Assembly (NCBI GenBank): GCA_007116295.1
Contig: SKIS01000016.1
Coordinates: 1 to 7,674 of the forward strand
DNA from: Candidatus Woesearchaeota archaeon
GTDB lineage: Archaea > Nanobdellota > Nanobdellia > Woesearchaeales > 21-14-0-10-32-9
Direction of reading: 5' to 3'
Length of the DNA: 7,674 bases
Shown: positions 4,300 through 7,674 of the stretch, one piece after another
Position numbering within the stretch: the first letter of the stretch is position 1
Layout: the number at the start of each line of letters is the position of its first letter
The notes under the pieces: model-generated
The model's input: only the letters and a program-made list of their open reading frames with translations
Databases searched by the model: none
Told to the model about the DNA's origin: nothing
Translations under genes and position numbers: made by a program

Positions 4300-5009
4300 T
4301 TTCTTTCACCTAATTCATATTTTGCTTTTATTGCCTGTTTTTGTACGTCAGATATTTTCTTTAAAACAGGTTTAGCAAATTCTAATGCTTCTAGTAATTG
4401 TTTCTTACTAACAATCCCATCCATTTGAAGCAATGTTATTTCTTCAGTGCTAGGAATCATAGCTAAAGGTATATCCGGAGATTCATTTTCTCCCATATGT
4501 TCTTCAGGACCATCTAAGTCGACTACTAAGTTTCCTTCAACATAACCCACAGCAACTGAACTTATCATGTCTTTCATTATAATTCCTGCATCAGCTAAAG
4601 CCATAGCAGCAGCACATATACCTGCACATCTACTACCTGCATTTGTTTGAGGAAGCTCTATGAAGACATCCACTACTGTGTTAGGAAATTGTGATAAGTC
4701 AAGTACAGGGGTTAAAGCTTTTTCTGTAACCATACTTATCTCTTTACTTCTTCTACTAGGACCAGGTCTTACCCTACTCCCATCTCCTGCGTACGGAAGC
4801 ATGTTATAATTACATCTTAAAATACCTTTCTTAGGATCTTGTAAGAACCTAGGATGTAACTCTCTAGGACCATAAACAGCTGCTAAAGCCTCGGTATCTC
4901 CTATTTTGAACCTTGCGCTTCCATCAGCTCTAGCAATTACTCCTACTTCTGCCTCTATTTTACGAGGCTCATCCATTTTTCTGCCGCTAGGCCTTTTGAA
5001 CTTACTCAT
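4296..5009 (-). CDS. rrp41: Exosome complex subunit Rrp41, catalytic RNase PH subunit (237 aa)
   Basis: Active subunit of the archaeal exosome: phosphorolytic 3'-5' exoribonuclease and, in reverse, RNA-tailing enzyme. Numbered from the chosen start, visible features are ADGSARFKIGDTEALAAVYGPRE (28-50), the RNA-binding Arg-rich RPGPSRRSKEIS (81-92), the phosphate-binding loop NAGSRCAGICAA (123-134) and the acidic segment with Asp164, Asp166 and Asp179 where the catalytic aspartates lie. The length is normal. I start at the ATG at 5009 because AAAGGTGG ends 5 bases upstream; the in-frame GTG at 5018 falls inside that motif. The gene overlaps rrp4 by 8 bases and rrp42 by 4. Confidence 0.97.
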   Translation of the reverse strand: MSKFKRPSGRKMDEPRKIEAEVGVIARADGSARFKIGDTEALAAVYGPRELHPRFLQDPKKGILRCNYNMLPYAGDGSRVRPGPSRRSKEISMVTEKALTPVLDLSQFPNTVVDVFIELPQTNAGSRCAGICAAAMALADAGIIMKDMISSVAVGYVEGNLVVDLDGPEEHMGENESPDIPLAMIPSTEEITLLQMDGIVSKKQLLEALEFAKPVLKKISDVQKQAIKAKYELGERK

Positions 5010-5712
5010 CTTTACCACCTTTATAATCTTTAGTTAGCTCATCAAGTAAAGCTTTGACTCTGTCAGTCAAGCCTTGTGTGTGTGCTTCTTGTTCTATTAA
5101 TCTGATTGCTTTGAAAGCTGCAGATTCCATTTGAGGCTCACCCATAAACCAAACGACTCCGTTTTGACCCACCGTTATTCTACAGCCTGTCGCATCATTT
5201 ATCATTTTAACCATTGAGCCTTGTTTCCCTATTATTCTAGGAACTTTGTTGCAGTCAACTTTTATCACTCTTCCCCCTCTAAGTCTTCTAAGACCTTGTC
5301 CTTTAGCAGATAAATCTACTAAATTTTGGGTCGTAACACTAGTTATTTTTACAACTGCATAATCATCTAAAGCGAAATATTTTGATAAGTCAGCACCTTT
5401 TTTAATGAAGTCAAAACTTGCTTCTCTTAAAGGTAAAACTGCGCTGTAAGGACTATTTATGTCCATTCTCCAGCCACTCATTAAGATATCTTCTACTTTT
5501 CCTATTACTGTGTCTCCTTCTTTAGGTAAATATCTTCCTGATAGAGGAGTTACCTTTAAAACCTTACCATCTACATTCAATATACCTAATCTGTTAACGA
5601 TTACTTGTTCTTTTAATCTATATGTTCCTGTGCTAGGCAAGTAATCCATACCTTCACTTATTATTTGGCCGGGAACCACGACTTCTCTTTCTTTTGCTAA
5701 TAATTTTCCCAT
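5002..5712 (-). CDS. rrp4: Exosome complex RNA-binding subunit Rrp4 (236 aa)
   Basis: Cap subunit of the archaeal exosome. Three copies sit on the Rrp41/Rrp42 ring and guide RNA into the channel, with a preference for A-rich substrates. Domain order: N-terminal beta domain (about 1-60, with REVVVPGQIISEG at 9-21), S1 domain (about 62-137, starting at PKEGDTVIGKVEDI) and KH domain (about 146-200) with its GxxG loop as GKQG (162-165). The length is typical. The ATG lies 6 bases after the SBDS stop, and the Shine-Dalgarno sequence AGGTGA contains that stop codon. Its C-terminal KGGKDE is shaped by the Shine-Dalgarno sequence of rrp41. Confidence 0.97.
   Translation of the reverse strand: MGKLLAKEREVVVPGQIISEGMDYLPSTGTYRLKEQVIVNRLGILNVDGKVLKVTPLSGRYLPKEGDTVIGKVEDILMSGWRMDINSPYSAVLPLREASFDFIKKGADLSKYFALDDYAVVKITSVTTQNLVDLSAKGQGLRRLRGGRVIKVDCNKVPRIIGKQGSMVKMINDATGCRITVGQNGVVWFMGEPQMESAAFKAIRLIEQEAHTQGLTDRVKALLDELTKDYKGGKDE
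5015..5022 (-). promoter_or_regulatory. Shine-Dalgarno sequence that sets the rrp41 start
   Basis: AAAGGTGG on the minus strand, ending 5 bases before the ATG at 5009 and lying inside the last codons of rrp4. The alternative GTG start at 5018 is part of the motif and therefore unlikely. Confidence 0.6.
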
Positions 5713-5718
5713 TATTTT

Positions 5719-6429
5719 TCACCTTTGTAAATTTATATTAACTTGACCACTAGTTCTGGAGTTTAATTCGTCCATTAATTCAGGTACAATACCTGAAGGA
5801 ACTAGTATTTGGCAAGTCATTCCGCTGGCATGCCAATCCTCTGATTTAAGCGTGCCATAATTTAATATGAATCCTCTGAGACTTGAAGCAAAGTTCATAG
5901 GGAGCTCGATTATCATTAAAGTATCATCCTTTTTTATAGGTATAATAGGTTTTAATGCGTCAATAGCCCTACTAACTTGATCTTCAGCCCTTTCAAATTC
6001 ACTAATCTTAACTTTTGCTTCGTTTAAAGCATTTTCAATTCTAGAAGTTGGATGAGGCGTGTTAGATTTAGGATTTATAGTTGTTTTATGAATTATATCC
6101 ACAATCTTTTTCCTTTTATCCGCTCTAAGTTTTTCTCTGTGTTCAGCAGTGAGTTGAATTTCACCTTGTTTTATTATCGTATTTGCAATAGAATTAAAAT
6201 CAAGTGTTTTGAAAACTTCTCTTAAATCTTCTTCTTTTGCAAAAACTCCTTTTTTAGCATCAGAAAAAACGTCTTGAGCTCTAACAACTTCATCAATGTC
6301 AACTTCTTTACCTTTCTTATAATCAATAGCTAAATCAGGCTCTATAACTAGCTCAAAAGATTTTCCAAATTTCTCGTATCTAGCCAAGTTAAAACTGACC
6401 CTTTCATGATCATAAGTTATTCTTCTCAT
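5719..6429 (-). CDS. sdo1: Ribosome maturation protein SBDS (Sdo1, 236 aa)
   Basis: Archaeal orthologue of the Shwachman-Bodian-Diamond protein, which in eukaryotes helps release the anti-association factor eIF6/aIF6 from the large ribosomal subunit with an EF-2-like GTPase. Three domains are seen. The N-terminal FYSH domain (about 1-90) has YEKFGKSFELVIEPDLAIDYKKG and ends QGEIQLTAEHR. A helical middle domain (about 95-160) carries HPTSRIENAL. The ferredoxin-like C-terminal domain (about 165-236) starts DDTLMIIELP. The length is standard. The start overlaps the psmA stop as ATGA without a clear Shine-Dalgarno sequence, so coupling to psmA is likely. Confidence 0.97.
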   Translation of the reverse strand: MRRITYDHERVSFNLARYEKFGKSFELVIEPDLAIDYKKGKEVDIDEVVRAQDVFSDAKKGVFAKEEDLREVFKTLDFNSIANTIIKQGEIQLTAEHREKLRADKRKKIVDIIHKTTINPKSNTPHPTSRIENALNEAKVKISEFERAEDQVSRAIDALKPIIPIKKDDTLMIIELPMNFASSLRGFILNYGTLKSEDWHASGMTCQILVPSGIVPELMDELNSRTSGQVNINLQR

Positions 6430-7142
6430 TTTATTAATTTTTCAAGTTTAGATTTTTCAACTTTTTCCATATCTTTAGATTTAGTGGATATCTTAGCCGC
6501 ATCAACTCTAGAAGCAGTTAGTTTACTTCCTAAAATTTTTTTCAATATTTTAATAGCGAGCTCCAGTCCTTCATCCATAGACATGTTTTCTTTGTACTCC
6601 TTTTGTAAAAGTTCATCCGCTTCCGCACCTGCTTCACCAATAATAGTTGCTTTGTATTGATAAAAAAGACCTGTCGGATCCGTTTCGAACAAACAAGGCT
6701 TATCATCATCAACTCCTGCAACTAAAACTGATACTCCAAAAGGTCTAAGACCTCCACTTTGAGTACATAGTTGCTTTAAACTAGCGATGTCTTTAACAAT
6801 AGAAATAGTATCTATTGGAGAATCGAATTCTACTCTGTGTTGCTGCGCCTTGATTTGAGATCTTTCAACTAAAACCCTTGCATCACTCAGTATGCCTGCA
6901 GCAGTAGCCATTATGTGATCATCAATCTTAAATATTTTCTCTATGCTGTCAGGAATAACTAATTTATTCACAATCCTTCTATCTGTAACTAAGATAACTC
7001 CGTCTTTGCAAACAATGCCCACTGCAGTATTTCCAAGTTTAACAGTTCTCTTAGCATACTCAACTTGTAGTAGTCTTCCATCAGGACTAAACATTGTTAT
7101 AGCCCTATCATAACCCATCATTTGGTGTTGTACTGGTTCCAT
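6426..7142 (-). CDS. psmA: 20S proteasome subunit alpha (238 aa)
   Basis: Forms the outer heptameric rings of the archaeal 20S proteasome, which gate entry and dock ATPases such as PAN; the beta subunits, not seen here, carry the proteolytic sites. The alpha-specific N-terminal block YDRAITMFSPDGRLLQVEYA (11-30) is complete, followed by KLGNTAVGI, the SIEKIFKIDDH segment with Lys69 in the usual ATPase-docking pocket region, ATAAGILSDARVLVERSQIKA (79-99) and GGLRPFGVSVLVAGVD (130-145). The long N-terminal tail expected for gating is kept. The C-terminus is a Lys/Glu-rich helix. GGTGA lies a few bases before the ATG. The gene sits 15 bases after rnp2 and overlaps the SBDS gene by 4. Confidence 0.97.
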   Translation of the reverse strand: MEPVQHQMMGYDRAITMFSPDGRLLQVEYAKRTVKLGNTAVGIVCKDGVILVTDRRIVNKLVIPDSIEKIFKIDDHIMATAAGILSDARVLVERSQIKAQQHRVEFDSPIDTISIVKDIASLKQLCTQSGGLRPFGVSVLVAGVDDDKPCLFETDPTGLFYQYKATIIGEAGAEADELLQKEYKENMSMDEGLELAIKILKKILGSKLTASRVDAAKISTKSKDMEKVEKSKLEKLIK

Positions 7143-7157
7143 TAATTTTCACCTTTT

Positions 7158-7490
7158 CTAATCTTTTACATTACTTAAAGAACCCGACACTTTTGTAACA
7201 GTAAGTATCACTGGATTCATATTTATATGAGATACGAAAAGCATAGCCGCCTTAACCTTATCTAAAGCTCTTGAAGAACTCTTAATTATAGCAACGTTTT
7301 TCTTAGTGTCAAAATTCACAGGAACAATACCTGCATCAGCAGAATCAAATATTCCTAGCAAGCCATTTAACTGATTTACAATATCTGCTAAAGCATTTCT
7401 AGGATTAAAACCTTCAATAGGCAATATTTTTATCTGCAAATAACGTTTTTTTTCTCTTAAACTAGGCATTAAACCTTTTATCCTTAACAT
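7158..7490 (-). CDS. rnp2: Ribonuclease P protein component 2 (Pop5 homologue, 110 aa)
   Basis: Protein subunit of archaeal RNase P, which with Rpp30, and alongside Rpp21 and Rpp29, supports the catalytic RNA in removing tRNA 5' leaders. Diagnostic features are LMPSLREKKRYLQIKI (7-22), a single RRM-like alpha/beta fold, and the C-terminal block SRALDKVKAAMLFVSHIN (73-90) leading to VTKVSGSLSN (98-107), which matches the family's VSGT ending. The length is a little short but within the family range. Its place directly before psmA is a known archaeal arrangement. It is the first gene after a TATA box and a leader of about 40 nt. No well-spaced Shine-Dalgarno sequence is seen. Confidence 0.92.
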   Translation of the reverse strand: MLRIKGLMPSLREKKRYLQIKILPIEGFNPRNALADIVNQLNGLLGIFDSADAGIVPVNFDTKKNVAIIKSSSRALDKVKAAMLFVSHINMNPVILTVTKVSGSLSNVKD

Positions 7491-7499
7491 TTTGTATCT

Positions 7500-7521
7500 A
7501 AGAAGTAACCTCTCGCTTCTT
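7500..7521 (-). repeat. Inverted repeat in the rnp2 leader
   Basis: AAGAAG and CTTCTT form a perfect 6-bp stem around a 10-base loop that contains GAGAGGTTA, within the predicted 5' leader about 10 bases before the rnp2 ATG. It could fold in the mRNA, with the GAGGT exposed in the loop. The stem is A/T-rich and weak, so it may be chance. Confidence 0.3.
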
Positions 7522-7550
7522 TTCTCTTCACAAAAAAAGTAAGAGAGATT

Positions 7551-7560
7551 TATTTATAAA
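7551..7560 (-). promoter_or_regulatory. TATA box of the rnp2-psmA-exosome unit
   Basis: TTTATAAATA on the minus strand, centred about 65 bases upstream of the rnp2 ATG. Initiation about 26 bases downstream (near 7530) would give a 5' leader of about 40 nt. It is the only good TATA box seen upstream of the eight-gene run, and it lies in the gap after the preceding stop codon at 7599. Confidence 0.55.
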
Positions 7561-7598
7561 AGTATTGATTATAAGCAGAAACTATATTCGCACTTGAT

Positions 7599-7673
7599 TT
7601 AAGACTGAGCTATTTCAAACAATTGTAAGTTATGTGCCTGGCTAGCCACCGCAACATAATCTCCATTCCACTG
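7599..7673 (-). CDS. C-terminal end of an unidentified protein (5' part outside window)
   Basis: The minus-strand frame entering from the right edge is open for 24 codons to a TAA at 7601-7599 and ends QWNGDYVAVASQAHNLQLFE followed by IAQS. The pattern of a Trp, then DYVAVAS, then a short turn and LQLFE resembles the last blade of a WD40/PQQ-type beta-propeller, but 24 residues are too few to be sure. It reads toward rnp2, which follows after about 108 bases with its own TATA box. The superoperon neighbours expected upstream of rnp2 in some archaea (Rpp30, L15e) do not match this tail by eye. Confidence 0.4.
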   Translation of the reverse strand, partial: QWNGDYVAVASQAHNLQLFEIAQS

Positions 7674-7674
7674 T

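Noticed and set aside
5009..5018. GTG at 5018 as the rrp41 start
   Set aside because: It lies inside the AAAGGTGG Shine-Dalgarno sequence of the ATG at 5009, and the ATG gives the family-typical N-terminus.
6406..6660. 84-codon plus-strand ORF opposite psmA
   Set aside because: Antisense shadow with a Ser-rich hydrophobic translation; psmA is unambiguous here.
1..7674. CRISPR array, insertion sequence, toxin-antitoxin or phage module
   Set aside because: No regularly spaced repeats, transposase, integrase or terminal inverted repeats are visible; almost all of the sequence is accounted for by core archaeal genes.

Overview
The window is archaeal chromosomal DNA, AT-rich by eye (roughly one third G+C). 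Every recognisable informational gene is of archaeal/eukaryotic type: RNase P protein Pop5, 20S proteasome alpha, SBDS, exosome Rrp4/Rrp41/Rrp42, RNA polymerase subunits K and P, ribosomal protein eL43 (L37Ae), KEOPS Pcc1, prefoldin beta and a UPF0147 protein. The compact overlapping genes, low G+C and an intron-bearing tRNA would suit a small-genome (DPANN-like) archaeon, but that placement is an inference.

Layout, following the minus strand from the right edge. The last 24 codons of an unidentified gene end at 7599. A TATA box (about 7551-7560) and a short leader precede a tightly packed eight-gene unit: rnp2 (7490-7158), psmA (7142-6426), the SBDS gene (6429-5719), rrp4 (5712-5002), rrp41 (5009-4296), rrp42 (4299-3511), rpoK (3511-3272) and an MnmC-like methyltransferase gene (3291-2641). 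A plus-strand island (1796-2637) follows, with a three-helix DUF4234-like membrane protein and a 39-residue small ORF, each with its own TATA box. A second minus-strand unit then begins with tRNA-Pro(UGG) (1669-1564) and continues through rpl37ae, rpoP, pcc1, pfdB and the UPF0147 gene (602-354). At the left edge the end of an MscS-like channel gene runs on the plus strand and overlaps the UPF0147 gene tail to tail by 4 bases.

The two minus-strand units are the two halves of the conserved archaeal exosome/proteasome/RNase P superoperon. Here they are separated by the rpoK-methyltransferase pair, the plus-strand island and the tRNA gene. Together they cover tRNA 5' processing (Pop5), tRNA t6A modification (Pcc1), RNA decay (exosome), ribosome maturation (SBDS, eL43), transcription (RpoK, RpoP), protein folding (prefoldin) and proteolysis (PsmA). 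Gene junctions are short overlaps (ATGA, TAATG), and GGTG-type Shine-Dalgarno sequences lie inside the preceding gene.

The most distinctive element is the tRNA-Pro gene. It is interrupted in the T-loop, between positions 59 and 60, by a 32-nt intron with a bulge-helix-bulge splice motif, and it sits 22 nt upstream of rpl37ae as the apparent first element of that transcript. I found no CRISPR array, insertion sequence, phage gene or defence system. No gene-free stretch exceeds about 225 bases.
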